From NCBI RefSeq assembly GCF_001949145.1, contig NW_019091415.1, forward strand, positions 1,182,284 through 1,246,283: DNA of 64,000 nt, read 5' to 3'. Shown piece after piece: positions 1-11,400 of the stretch; positions within the stretch are counted from its first letter, which is position 1; each line of letters starts with the position of its first letter. Source of the DNA: Acanthaster planci. Its lineage: Eukaryota; Echinodermata; Asteroidea; Valvatida; Acanthasteridae. A model generated the notes under the pieces. It was not told the origin of the DNA and made no database searches. It was given only the letters and a program-made list of their open reading frames with translations. Position numbers and translations under genes: made by a program.

Positions 1-1068
1 GTGCAGATGTGCATAGAAACAGGGCTTCAGTAGTCTGGTGCTGACATACGTTTTGGATCGTTACTGTAATAGTTATTAGGATACAACTCCAGACTTGTTC
101 CGTAAAGATTACATGACACAGACTACATATTTACACGGTGAGTTCCAGAGGGATTTTTTGATACTACCAGAAAAAACTACTGCACTGTAGCGAGGTGAAT
201 ACTCACCGCTATGACGTCACCTGGTTGCGTATCATTTCTACTTCCCAGACGCAAGGTGGAATCGGCCAATGACGCGCTCCGATTTGTTCATGAATATTTA
301 TGAGGTGTAGTAATACAAGACACCAAACTGGGTATTTTACACTGAGTGAGGTTTGGGTGTGATATTTGTGCACATACATACATGTACATGTTATCCTGTA
401 TGTTAACAATGAGAAGCAGCTACAGTCAATTTAAATGATACAAGGTGTTTAATTTCTTGCCACGTGCGATTACTCCACTGCGAATACTTGTGCTTGTCAT
501 TTGTACATGCATGTATTTCCATGAAGATACATGCATACTTGATATGTAGACATACACTGGTTGCCCTAATGACATGGCATTTTGAACTGATTTTGGACTG
601 TCCATCAGGGGTTTTTGATGACTTTAGAAAAAAAGCAGAAGAGATGGATGGGTAATGCTACATATAGGGCTCTATTGCCAGAAGGCATGGAAATACTAAG
701 CCTGAGGCATTGGGTTCTGTCATATTTGTAAAGGTCCAGGTGGTAAAGTAAAGGGCATCAAAGATACTGGATGTCGTGGTCACTGTTGAAGTTGAGGCCT
801 GGTTGTAAATTTCAGCATTCAGTTCACAGCTGTTAAAATAGTCGGGTGCTTTTTCCCCTGTGCACTTTCACTCTGGTGTGTTTTGCTCAAGCAAAGAGGC
901 CATTGGGTTTGTGCACATGCTGCTGAAAGTGGACATGCATGTTCAGTACCAATTGCCCATGAGACCCAGTTCTCACACATTGTGTGATGCTTTGCTAGAT
1001 AGTACCATTATTAGCCTCTGCATGGAGTCCAAGATGTAAACCTGGTATTTATCATGTTCTTCCGACAG
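1..1068 (+). other. NEK8 intron (partial), no recognised feature
   Basis: The stretch before the first visible NEK8 exon is AT-rich. I could not find the preceding NEK8 exon, which should encode the first propeller strands, so it is probably left of the window. A 63-codon open frame at 464-655 has no family resemblance. Confidence 0.6.
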
Positions 1069-1216
1069 TTTTCATCAGTTGGGGCAGATTCCACCATGTT
1101 GCCTGGAGCTGTTGACCAGCAGTACCCTACCTTCATCCCACGCTACTTAGAAGGTCAGTCAGCGGTCACCATCCAGCATGTGTCCTGTGGGGATATGTTC
1201 ACAGCTTGCTTGACAG
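1069..1216 (+). CDS. NEK8: NEK8 exon a (RCC1 region)
   Basis: The acceptor is ttcttccgacag and the donor g|gtacat. The exon enters in phase 0 and leaves one base over. It encodes LPGAVDQQYPTFIPRYLEG followed by QSAVTIQHVSCGDMFTACLT, matching the start of the NEK8 propeller. Confidence 0.9.
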
Positions 1217-4200
1217 GTACATAACATTAACATGGTTTGGAGGAAAATAGTGCAAGAGTACTGGGCCCAATTTCAGGCTGCTCAGCACACAATTTTATGC
1301 TTACAGAGGCGCTGTGTATTTCATGGAGACTGTAAGCAGTAAGCATGGCAAACAGCACGCTGACCTTGGACGAAAAAGTTGCTTAATATAGAAATAAAAC
1401 AATGGAGATCTCAATGGCTGTAAGAACAACTAGGCCAAGCACCACAATGAAATAGTGCCAAAGGTAAGCAAGTTTTTCTTCTATAGTAAGCACGACTTTT
1501 CTGCTAACTGTTAAGCAGCTCTGTGAAATTGGGCCGGGGTCCTACTATGTTAACTACCTTGTCTCTTTCCTGACAGGATGTGGAGTTTGTCAGCATTAGT
1601 TAACACTGCAGGAACTGTGTATTCTAAGTGCTCTCTTGAAATCAATCATGGTTAATACTTGTGTTTTTGTTTTTTATTTTTGATGGGCAACAGAGTGACA
1701 TAATTTTGCACATCGAGTACCTGTCAACTGACAGGTACGAGATATGTGAAAAAATAGATCCATTCTCCATGAAATGAAAGCCGTTCATTACGTAGAGAAA
1801 AGCAAAACCCAGATATAAACTTTACACCAACCCAGTGTAAAATTCCTGCAAAACTTGAATCATGCAGACCTCTACGTATCTCCAGCATTCATTTGGTCCA
1901 GGATAAAGCCAAGTATTCCTTATTACCTTAACTCCAACCTATTCCTAACTACCCAAAAATCCACTCAAATTCAGTAACCGAAACAATAACTTTTAACCAC
2001 CAAAACCTGCTAAGTGTAGAAGCTTTCTTTCTTGGGAAAACACCGGCTACCGGTAACTGATATCAACTTGTTAGTGTTGGAGTGCTAAGCAACTCCATGG
2101 ACTAAACCTCTGGTATTGGCCATGTTCAGATGTATGCATGGGTCTTGGTGACCCACTTTTCAAGGCCAGGAATGTGTCAGTGGATATTGCTTACAACTGC
2201 TGAATTATGAAAAATTGGGGCGAGTTTCCAATTAGAAAGCACTTGGGAGGTCAGAGTTTGCTCTCCAGTGGGCCAATGTGTGGTTTCTTTACATGTGCAC
2301 TTTCCAATGGACCGTGAAATCCGTCCTGCCCCCCATCATTGAAAAGTGCACATGTAAACCGAGCTGGTGTCATCATACATGGGCCTGTTGTGAATGAGAG
2401 AGAGCTGTCTGCTTTTAAATAGCATCCACTTGGACCATCACACTGGGCATTGCATGCATTCATGTCTTGCAGTGGAGACCAGAAAATATTGTTCTCTAAA
2501 CTGCCAAAAGTTTATGTCTAAGGCTCACAGCATTGCCAGTACATTCTTGCTACTGTTCCAAACCGATTTATGCACCACTGGTGTACTTGTGGTGTTAAGA
2601 CCAGAGAGCACGCATAGACAGCTTCAAAGGTACTTGTACAGTCCATCATTTGCACTTGTCTAAGTGGACAAAATTGTTGTTGAAAAGCATGCTTGGTTTA
2701 AAGATAGTCATGGGACTAAACTTTCTGTGGAAATCTTCTTTTTGAGCAAGCTCTCATTTTGAAGAAAACAAGGAAAGAAGGCTATGCGTCGGAAGATGCT
2801 TTGTTTGAAAATTGTCATTAGAAGCATGTGCAAGTGTTGACAAGACACACTCGTGTGCATATGGTTACTGTAATTTGGCAGTCCAATGCGTGACATTGCA
2901 TAGCTGCATTGGAATGAATGTGAGAAAGTGTCCTATCATAGACGCTGAATTCAGACACAACTCAAAAACATGACTCGGTCTGAAATCAACATACTAGAAT
3001 AATGTTTTTGCCCGGAATGTACATTATTCACTGAGCTGAAACTTTGCCAGGTTTGTTCTTTAACACTCTTCTTTAGATTTTAAATAATTGTATTGCCTCA
3101 AAGGAACAAAATGTACAAATGACGAAACGATGGACTGTACCTTTAAGACCGGCTGTTGTATTGTGCCCCTATAGCAGGCAACACTGATATTCAAATGTTG
3201 GCCTAACCTCTTTATTTGACACTTTAGTGTTCAGTCCATTGTCAAGTTTGTCTCTGCCTTGTTTTTAGACAGAGGCATACTGATGACTTATGGCAGTGGA
3301 GCCCATGGCAGCCTGGGGCATGGCAACTACCACGACGTCTCCCAGGCCAAAATCGTGGAGGAGTTGCTAGGTTACGAGGTTGTCATGGTATCGTGTGGTG
3401 CATCGCACGTCATGGCTGTCACCACTGACAACGAAGTGTTCTCCTGGGGGAGAGGAGACAACGGTAATATTGCTGAGCTGTGAGCCTTGAAAGACTTCTG
3501 CTTACCTGGAGTGGGTTACCAGCTAAGTTGTTGTTAAACAATTTAGATTGTGAATGGTCCTCTACATCTTTGGTGTGGTGTTTAGATCCTGGTCAAATTG
3601 AACCATTAAAGACACCGTGAAAATGCTAGAACTGAATACTGTTGAACTCGTTTCTATCAAAATATTGGAGGATTACCAAAATACAGTCAAAAGGAATGCC
3701 AAGTGGTTAAAAGAAGTGACTGATTAACCCTAACAGTTCCAAATCTTCCAATTTCAATACGATTTTACATACACCCTAGGGGGTTGGGTTAATCAGGCAG
3801 ATGATGGCTTTCCTCTTTCAACTTGTTTTAGAACTTTCTTTTATTGTGCTAAACTACTTGGCGCTGATTAGTTTATAAAATCTGACTGTCTTCAAACACA
3901 GACATGGCTGATGAGTTAAAATGACAATCATGCCTCAACTCACCTCCGGCTGGCATCTGAACACATTAATTCTCCATTGATTTTGCACATGCTTACAAAG
4001 CCCAGAAGGCTTTGGAAGTGGACTGTGTTATTGAAAATGAACTTGACCACTATGCACAGCCTGTTGTAGCAACCATTGCTCTGCAGGTGTACCCTGGAGT
4101 GTCTTTAAAAAACATGTCTCTGCATTGCAAGAACTGTTCCACTGACGCTTTGAATCGGTGTGTGCGGCATTTGGCTGTAAAGATACAGGCTTTATCTTGC

Positions 4201-7200
4201 TTTTTTTCTTTGAAATCGAACTGTATGGCCAAAAATAATACCATCCACAAGATGTACAAAGGCATGAACAAGTTATTGCCATTCAAAGGGAATTATCCCC
4301 CCTTCTTCACTTGTCTTTTGGTCTGGTACCTGACGTTCAGAAAGTGGGTTGTGCTGTCATCAGTCTGAAGTCCACTCATGGGTCAATGCACCTGAGGTCA
4401 GACTAGTTTGGAAGCAAACGGGATATTAACAAGGACAAATGAAGACATTTGTCAATTTACGTAGGTTGTGTCTTGAGGCTGAATAAATTGTAGTTGTAAA
4501 TGCAATTGACTGGTAATAGACTGGTGACTTGATTACCACTCTAGACTATTGTTCTCATCCTGTTTATAGGACGCCTAGGTCTGGACAGTCAGGAATCCTT
4601 TCCTTCACCACAGAGTGTCAGCCTTCCAGCAGTGTGCCACATTGCCTCGGTACACTGTGGCTTAGATTGCTCTCTGCTGCTGACAACAGACAAGAAAGTT
4701 CTGGCATGTGGAAGCAACAGGTGTGTGCTCAAGCTACCTGGTAGACATCTTGAAAGCTCTGACAACCCGGACAGAAAGTCACTTGCCATTTCACTTGCCC
4801 CTGTAAATGGAGTCGAGATACTAGTCCACACAGCATAGGAAAACCCCATGGAGACTTTTGGGGCTTTGACTTACTGTGCACAGGTCGATTTTGAATTACA
4901 CGTATGCTTGCCTTTTTATCAACAAGGATAAAAATCGTAGATGCCTAGTTTCCCCATCATTTCTTCAGGAGTTAGGAGAACCCTAGTCACATGTAAAAAT
5001 TGACAGTTTTCTGGACGTCTTCTGAAAGCTTAAACACTCCTAATTATTTAATCAACGGGAAGGTTGTCAGCTCATGCTGATCTGTGTGGATAGGCCCTAC
5101 ACACATTCAAGAGGACATGTTCTTTTGCTAGGAAAGTCCAAACTGCATTGAGAGGAAAACAATTGTTCCCATGACTTTTTTGTCTCCAAATTGTTCAAAA
5201 CCCATACTCTGTAACGATTAAATGGAATTTCACATCTAATCCGATTAACTTGCTGCAATGATTTCCGTTTTTATCAGACTGGTCCATCCTTATTCTGGAC
5301 ATGTGTATACTTTACCTTTTGGTCCCAACATCATGGACAAACTTTTGACAAGACTGATCTCACGACCCCCTCTCCCCTTCCAAAGATACAACAAGCTTGG
5401 TCTGGATGATGTCGGTCCAAACACGAAGACACGCGTCAAAGTTGACGAGATGCATACCTACACTCTGGTGGCTTCCCACCCTATTCACCAATTGCCAGTC
5501 AGGAGTGTTGCCATAGGAACAGCTCATGCTGCCATGGTTACAGGTATGAAGTGTGCCGTGAATTTTTGTGACTGAAAGAATGTGCCCTGGTCATTCTGAT
5601 TGTTGGAGTAGTGAATTGTGGGATGGTCAACCCCCTTCCCCGGGGCTTGAGACATGATGTCTGTGAGATGCAAGTCTATAAATTTGAGGTTGATACATTG
5701 CACAGTTCTGGTTGACAAGCTCTGCTGTGCATGCGATACATTGATAGCATTTGTGAAGGCAGATGCACATTGCCCTGTAACAAAGGTTAAGGATGTGTTT
5801 GTGTCCACAAGCAGGGCATTTTACCACTATTACCGTTGAGCTTCAGAGGTGGAAGACCAGATATATTAGGGGAAAACCCATGAAGTGTCCAAAAGAAGAC
5901 AGATGTGCATCATGTCATGGTGTCCCTTTATGGTATTGCGGTGCCTGACCTTTTGTCACCCTTTGTGTCATGCTATCGTCTGTTTTCTCCATGTCGGTTA
6001 ACACATTGTTCCATCATGGTGTCACCCATTATGTCGTGCCATCGCACGTCAACACTGAGGCAATGGGACAGCAGGACACAGCGGCATGATTTGATGGCAT
6101 GACGTGTCTTTAGAAAATCATGGCATTGTTTACCTGTTTCACATAAAATGTCCTATGTAGTCCGTAATACCGAAGCAGGGACAAGGATACTCATGGACAG
6201 AGTCAATTTCTGTTATGAAGAGAATATTGTGGAGCAGCTCTGTAGACGACTAGGTTTTTGCAACATTATTACCTATTTAGTGTGCCGATATTCCCAGAGG
6301 GATCCATTGGCGGAAGAGGAAGGAGAAGACGGATGAAGTATTCGCTTTGTAGAGGTGGCAGAAAAATGCTGCATTCATATTCTGGGGACCAGAAACGTAT
6401 TTCGTTTTTCCTAATACTAGCCGTCTTTGCAGAGCAAATGGCGTACTGGTACGTAATGATTAAAAAAATATCAAAGCTTTTATAAGGCACACAGTATCTC
6501 CCAGTATCAATATCCCTGCACATTTGGCTCTCAACATCTGAACATTCCCGACCCCATCTCGGCTCCCTGGGGAGTATACTAGCCTGATGCAGCCCTGCTG
6601 TATCAGGTGCACACAGCTAACGACCATATCTGCCCTCACAGGTACCCATTTACTCCTGGGTGGAGAGAGGCACATAGGGGTAAAGTGACTTGCCCAGGAT
6701 CACAACATGCTGCCACCAGCTGGATTCGAACCCCTGACCCTATGATCAGAAGCTACAGACCCTAACCACAAGGCCACAGGCCTGTACATGTGTATGCAGA
6801 TAAAGATAGTAGACTTGCCCCCTTTTTCCTGGAATCAAGAAAGCCCTGACTTTCGTAAAAAGACAATACATGTATCACTTGATGTAGATGGGGACTGAAG
6901 ACCTAACCCACATACAGCCTTGTATGGGATTTGAACCCAGATTGAAGGGGTGCAAGGCTCAGAAAGTACCACTGCACCAACCTGACCCCCTGTGTGAATT
7001 TTGTTTTCAATGATCTGCAGATGACAATGTATGCTTCACTCTTGGCTCCAACCAGTTTGGCCAGCTTGGTTGCGAGACTGAAACCAACTCTCCCAGAATC
7101 CCTTGCTCTCCCGTATTCCACGAGGATGTTGCAATTACAGCCGTGGCATGTGGGGATATGTTCACTGTTGCATTAGCATCAGGTGAGACCGACCAGTGGA

Positions 7201-8420
7201 GTCAGATAGGCATGATTGTCTTGCATCTCACAATGGGGTAGATTGAGTACTTAATTCAGTGGGAGTCGTCCTTATCATGAATATTTGGTTTGTGTAAGGG
7301 CCAATGCTGGCATAAATTATTATTTGACCGATTCAAATCTCACTTGAAGGCTTTTGTGTTTGTCCTCATATCTGTCTGCGACTGGTACTTCCATTACTAC
7401 TGAGGACATGTGACAAACGGTGAAGAAAGCAATGGGGTAAGAACCTGCAGCCAAGTCCCTAGATAGAGTCCTCACAGGCCATCACGAGAGTCGGGCCAAA
7501 AAGGAGAAACAAAAGATGGGAATAGAGGTCCTCAGTAGTGGCGTAAAGCCAGATTATATGCCCTGTTTGGTTACTGGTGTGTTTATTCGTTGAACTTTTG
7601 CCCAGATGGACAAGTTTTTTCCTGGGGTAAGAGCTCCAGAGGTCGACTGGGCCGCCTGGAAGACCATTCCGCCATACCACAGAAAGTGGACCTGAATGAG
7701 GAAGAACCGTTTGTGATTACCTCCGTCTCCTGTAACCATGGCAATACACTGCTGGCCACCAGATGTAAGTGATGTCCTCCATCCTGTGTAGTCCCTTGCA
7801 GTGGAAACTTCAGATTGCCATGAACATATAAATATTTTTTGCAACACAAAGTAATTATGTGTACACCTGGCATTGTGATACACAGTGTTTTTCACCAAAA
7901 AAAGTGCTCACTTCACCACTCTGAAGGAGTATGAGACTTTTTTATGTTGGGTGGCAAAAAATAGATATTTTTTTCCAAGCATGAACCGCATTGAGAATTG
8001 TTTAAAATCATGACAGAATTCTTTTGAATGGATTGAAACTTGACATGGATATATATGGATGTCTTTGCATGCATACCAAACTGCGGGAAAATTGTCAAAG
8101 GTATAGCTAAGAATTAGAGCAGCTGTGTGTGATATGGATAAAATGCCAGGGGAAGCCATTTTGTGTCCAGTGTTGATACTCCTCCTTCACATCTTCGAGA
8201 TAAAATGCCGGGGGAAGCCATTTTGTGTCCAGTGTTGATACTCCTGTTCAGGCAATATTACCTGCTCTCAGAAGATGTTCATATGTCATAGTCAGAAAAC
8301 CAGAAACATTTCCAATTTGTAATCCCTTGATTTGAGTAATTCTGACAGTTGTCTCCTGAAATCTCATCTCTTTTTCCTTCCAATCCTGCAGCACGTGTGA
8401 GTGAAGCAGATACTCCTTGA
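1069..8420 (+). CDS. NEK8: NEK8, C-terminal RCC1 beta-propeller half (5' partial gene)
   Basis: NEK8 is a NIMA-related Ser/Thr kinase of the inversin compartment of primary cilia. In vertebrates it works with INVS, ANKS6 and NPHP3, and its RCC1 domain is needed for ciliary targeting. Seven exons join in frame: 1069-1216, 3269-3463, 4570-4720, 5386-5543, 7021-7182, 7606-7764 and 8392-8420. They give about 333 codons ending in a stop. Visible RCC1-blade signatures are HVSCGDMFTACLT, MTYGSGAHGSLGHGN, VSCGASHVMAVT, FSWGRGDNGRLGL, LACGSNRYNKLGL, FTLGSNQFGQLG, VACGDMFTVAL and FSWGKSSRGRLGR. Their order and the ending NHGNTLLATR match NEK8 rather than NEK9. Human NEK8 has about 690 residues, so the kinase domain and the first propeller segment lie left of the window. 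The gene is tail to tail with vasa. Identity rests on remembered homology; splice phases were checked by hand. Confidence 0.93.
2282..2375. repeat. short foldback element, copy 1
   Basis: Arms TTTACATGTGCACTTT (2288-2303) and its perfect reverse complement (2343-2358) flank a loop of about 40 bases. The right arm continues into gtgtcatcat, like the outer ends of copies 2 and 3. It sits in a NEK8 intron. Confidence 0.6.
3269..3463 (+). CDS. NEK8: NEK8 exon b (RCC1 repeat)
   Basis: The acceptor is cttgtttttag and the donor g|gtaata; the exon is phase 1 to phase 1. It encodes DRGILMTYGSGAHGSLGHGN, then the blade ending FSWGRGDN. This is the most strongly NEK8-like exon in the window. Confidence 0.93.
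4570..4720 (+). CDS. NEK8: NEK8 exon c (RCC1 repeat)
   Basis: The acceptor is ctgtttatag and the donor ag|gtgtgt. Phase 1 in, phase 2 out. It encodes GRLGLDSQESFPSPQ, then CHIASVHCGLDCSLLLTTD and LACGSN. Confidence 0.9.
5386..5543 (+). CDS. NEK8: NEK8 exon d (RCC1 repeat)
   Basis: A strong polypyrimidine acceptor (ccccctctccccttccaaag) is followed by codons for YNKLGLDDVG and, at the end, VRSVAIGTAHAAMVT. The donor is g|gtatga. Phase 2 in, phase 1 out. Confidence 0.9.
6535..6786 (-). repeat. tRNA-derived SINE in NEK8 intron
   Basis: On the minus strand there is a tRNA-like head. It has an A-box-like stretch (plus 6760-6776, reading tggccttgtggttaggg) and a B box (ggttcgaatcc, plus about 6722-6734). 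A body follows with the words GGGCAAGTCACTTTACCC and GAGTAAATGGGTACC, which recur in SINEs of many invertebrates and deuterostomes. Family naming needs a repeat library. Confidence 0.7.
6870..6992 (-). repeat. second tRNA-derived SINE fragment in the same NEK8 intron
   Basis: The minus strand reads an A-box-like ttggtgcagtggtac and a B box gggttcaaatccc. These are followed by tatgtgggttaggtcttcag, the usual transition to a SINE body. The body is cut short. It lies just upstream of the 7021 exon. Confidence 0.6.
7021..7182 (+). CDS. NEK8: NEK8 exon e (RCC1 repeat)
   Basis: The acceptor is caatgatctgcag and the donor g|gtgaga; phase 1 to phase 1. It encodes DNVCFTLGSNQFGQLG and TAVACGDMFTVALAS. 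A SINE-like element ends only about 30 bases before the acceptor. Confidence 0.92.
7606..7764 (+). CDS. NEK8: NEK8 exon f (RCC1 repeat)
   Basis: The acceptor is aacttttgcccag. The exon encodes DGQVFSWGKSSRGRLGRLED and ends with TSVSCNHGNTLLATR. The consensus donor t|gtaagt at 7765 suggests splicing to a final micro-exon. Without splicing the frame would stop two codons later, at 7770-7772. Confidence 0.92.
8137..8245. repeat. 62-bp tandem duplication
   Basis: A 47-base segment starting gataaaatgcc at 8137 recurs at 8199 with one visible substitution. Each copy begins with the core of the unit, and the period is 62 bases. It lies in the last NEK8 intron, about 150 bases before the final micro-exon. 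Confidence 0.85.
8392..8420 (+). CDS. NEK8: NEK8 last exon (micro-exon) with stop
   Basis: A very strong acceptor (a long pyrimidine tract ending cctgcag) precedes 29 bases. Joined in phase to exon f they read SRVSEADTP and then stop. Human NEK8 also ends in a short acidic, proline-ended tail after the same LLA.R motif, which supports this exon. The homology is too short to be certain. Confidence 0.7.
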
Positions 8421-11400
8421 TCTGGTGCATGAGATCACCAGACAGAACACTCGACTCCCTCTCCCACTTTGGCCATGATTGGCCAGTCGCCCTCCAGAGA
8501 TTGCTGCAAGGCAACTCATGGGGATTGAAATATGGATCAGTTTCTGAGGTGGGAGGGTACTGACCTGCATGGACTACTTTTGCCGGTCACAGGAGATCAT
8601 GACGCGTGGCCTGCCTGTGCTGCTGTCCAGAGAGTCAACTTGACAAGCATGATGGTGCTGTCTTGTTTAAATAGTTCACAGAAAACAACCAAATGGTAAT
8701 TGATTGTTACCTTGCATAGCCGATGCTTTGAGCACCCATTCGTTCGCGGGAAACATTGTGTATTCGTATCTCAGCTGGATGTGGAAAGACGTTTTGTGTC
8801 AAGGAACTGAAAAGTAAGCTATCAGAAGAACTAAATTTATAACAATGTGCATTGACTATGTTTTTTACCAAACCAAAATTGAAGTACATGTATTTTTTTT
8901 CAACAAGAATTTGTAAATTTGTAAATAACTTGTATTTTCATTATTTAAATTATTTTTGACAAAGTTATTTATATGTAATAACTTCTCTTAATAGCATGAT
9001 GCGCAAGTACAACTTTGTTTTCATAAACACGTATTATATTTTCATTCTAAGATTGCACTGTGTATGTGCATTTTAGCTGTGCAGATCTTGTTTAGGCCGA
9101 GCGTAGAAAGAGGTCACATTATGTGGGGTTCAGAGATGTAATTTTGACCAAAGTAGACCACGAACATGTTGGACTAGAGTTTTGTTAAGTTTCAAAAAGC
9201 TGACATCTTCAGCCAGGAAAGTGTCTGGAAAATTAGGAGATAAGTTTTCCTGACATCATATCATTTTGTACAAATAACAGCATTTTTTTAACAGAAGAGC
9301 TCAAAAGTCCTGCGATATCAAATTGGAAAATGTGTGTACATTCACTTGCATTGTACTGAATTTAGGCTTATTCTGCCATCTTGGATATCCAAACGTCAAA
9401 CTTCAAGACTGATTCTTTGTCAATGCATTCATGTTATTGAATCAGTGTCCCACCCAATCACTTTCTGTATGCAAATAAAACAAATTTACAGTTGTACATT
9501 TATTTGGAGTCTTCCCTTTGTGTGATGGGTAACTAGTACTTACATCAGGCCCCCAAAAATCTGTCAAGAAAGGGTTATATATTCCTCACATGTCGTGTTT
9601 GATTTTGCGCATTGCATGGATATCCATCTCTAGACATTCCTTTGTTTTTATTAAGTTGAGGAAACTCAATGAAAATAGTAATTTTTCTGCCATTGTGAAC
9701 ATGCAAAGCTGGGACTTGTTGACGACTTCCCTGAATTCTCTTCATTTCCCGATACAACCCTGACTCAAAATGGTTCTGGAACTGTCTTTCAGAAAGGTGA
9801 AAACATTTTGAGAACAGAACTTTCTTTGATGTCAGGACATCCCCAAGCCTTGAATATCTGGGGTAACTGCCGTCAACATTTGATAATTTGGTCGGCTGTG
9901 GTAAAATGCCAAACGCAAATTTAAAAAAAGCTGTTTCAATTTTTTTAGTTATATACAGTCATCAAGCCAGGGCACGTTTCCACATATGCGTCAAACATGG
10001 TGCCAATCCGTCAAAATCGCTCCCGGAACAATTTTGATGGTTGAACCCAACACACGTGTGTGATGGTAATGAAGTTCATTTTTGTTTCCATGAAAGTGAA
10101 AGGCATGAATGCATCTCATACAATATCTGTAACATGCCCCAAAATGGACATATGGGAAGGCACCTTTCATGCCGTTGGCATTAATTCAGAGTGATTTATA
10201 TAATGTAACAGAGCACAGGATTGAGTGAAAGCGCAGAATAAATAGCATTTCAAAAAGTTTAAAATTAAAAATACAATTTTTCCACAATTATGTTCAGGAC
10301 TGTTCATCAGCATCAAGTACACGGTACAAGTGACCACCATGCATATCTGGAAAGTTCCAAATTAAGGAAACCTAATATCAAAATTACTTCAATTATTAAC
10401 CTCTTGGACACTGAAAATAGTTGTAACTTTTTTGAAGAAATTGACATAAAAATATATACCCTGTATGCATTACTGGCAATTAGTGTTCTCACTCATCATT
10501 CAACATAGACACGTGGAATGCACCAAGTTGACCACTGTGCAGTGAGGTTGTTCACTACTTGCTGAGCGAATGTTAGTCCATGATACAGATGTACCGGGCA
10601 TGGGTATTTTTTGGGGTCAAAAATTCCGACTTGAAAATGCCACGGTACCACGATGACATTCCGTTACAAAGTTGGACTTAAATGCTAACCCATGGTTGTC
10701 AATTGCTCAAGATTGGCAGAAAATTCTTCTCTGCATTGCCCCTTTTTAGACTCATTGAGACAATTCCACAGAGCGATATTTGCTACAACCCTCAGCCGTG
10801 GAATCACTCAGTTATGGGAAGGAGTACAGATGTCACATGGCACCGCACACAGCATTCGCTAAAATGTGTACAAACATCAATGTTGTGACACAGGATAATC
10901 CCCGCATTTATAAGTGAAAGTGGTTACAGAGACTTGTTTGGTAATGGTATATTCATGGGAAACTCATGGGGGTGATTTTTTGGCAAACATGAACGTATAT
11001 CTTACTCCTGAACACATTGGGGGAAAAACAAACAAATGGATTTTACTCCTCTCGAGTGCAATGGAAGTTTTATTCAACACTTAAATAACTGTTACAATAA
11101 TCATAAGATAAAAAGTACAAGTTTTTCACAGACACTGTTCCCTGCCAGAAGGATAAAGCAACCCCTCTGTAATGCATGCCGACTTCCTTAGCAGCTAAAT
11201 ACTGAACTTCCAGGCAAGGAACCTGTTCAGTTTGTGCAGTTTAACAATTTACAAACTAACCTACAAATAAGGATGAGTAAAAATAGATTGAACATAATTG
11301 AGAATAACAAAAATATGATTATGAAGCTAATAAACTCGACTCTAATGTAATATAAATTAACCTGCTTAACATAAACAATGAGTTTTTATATAAAGGTTTG

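Noticed and set aside
464-655. 63-codon plus-strand frame ending FDDFRKKAEEMDG
   Set aside because: It has no family resemblance, does not match the NEK8 segment expected there and has no convincing splice sites.
6722-6776. tRNA gene (A and B boxes)
   Set aside because: The boxes belong to a SINE with a long non-tRNA body, and no cloverleaf can be drawn confidently.
7770-7772. TGA stop directly after NEK8 exon f as the end of the gene
   Set aside because: It overlaps a consensus GTAAGT donor, and a strong acceptor downstream gives a better NEK8-like tail. It is kept as the alternative.
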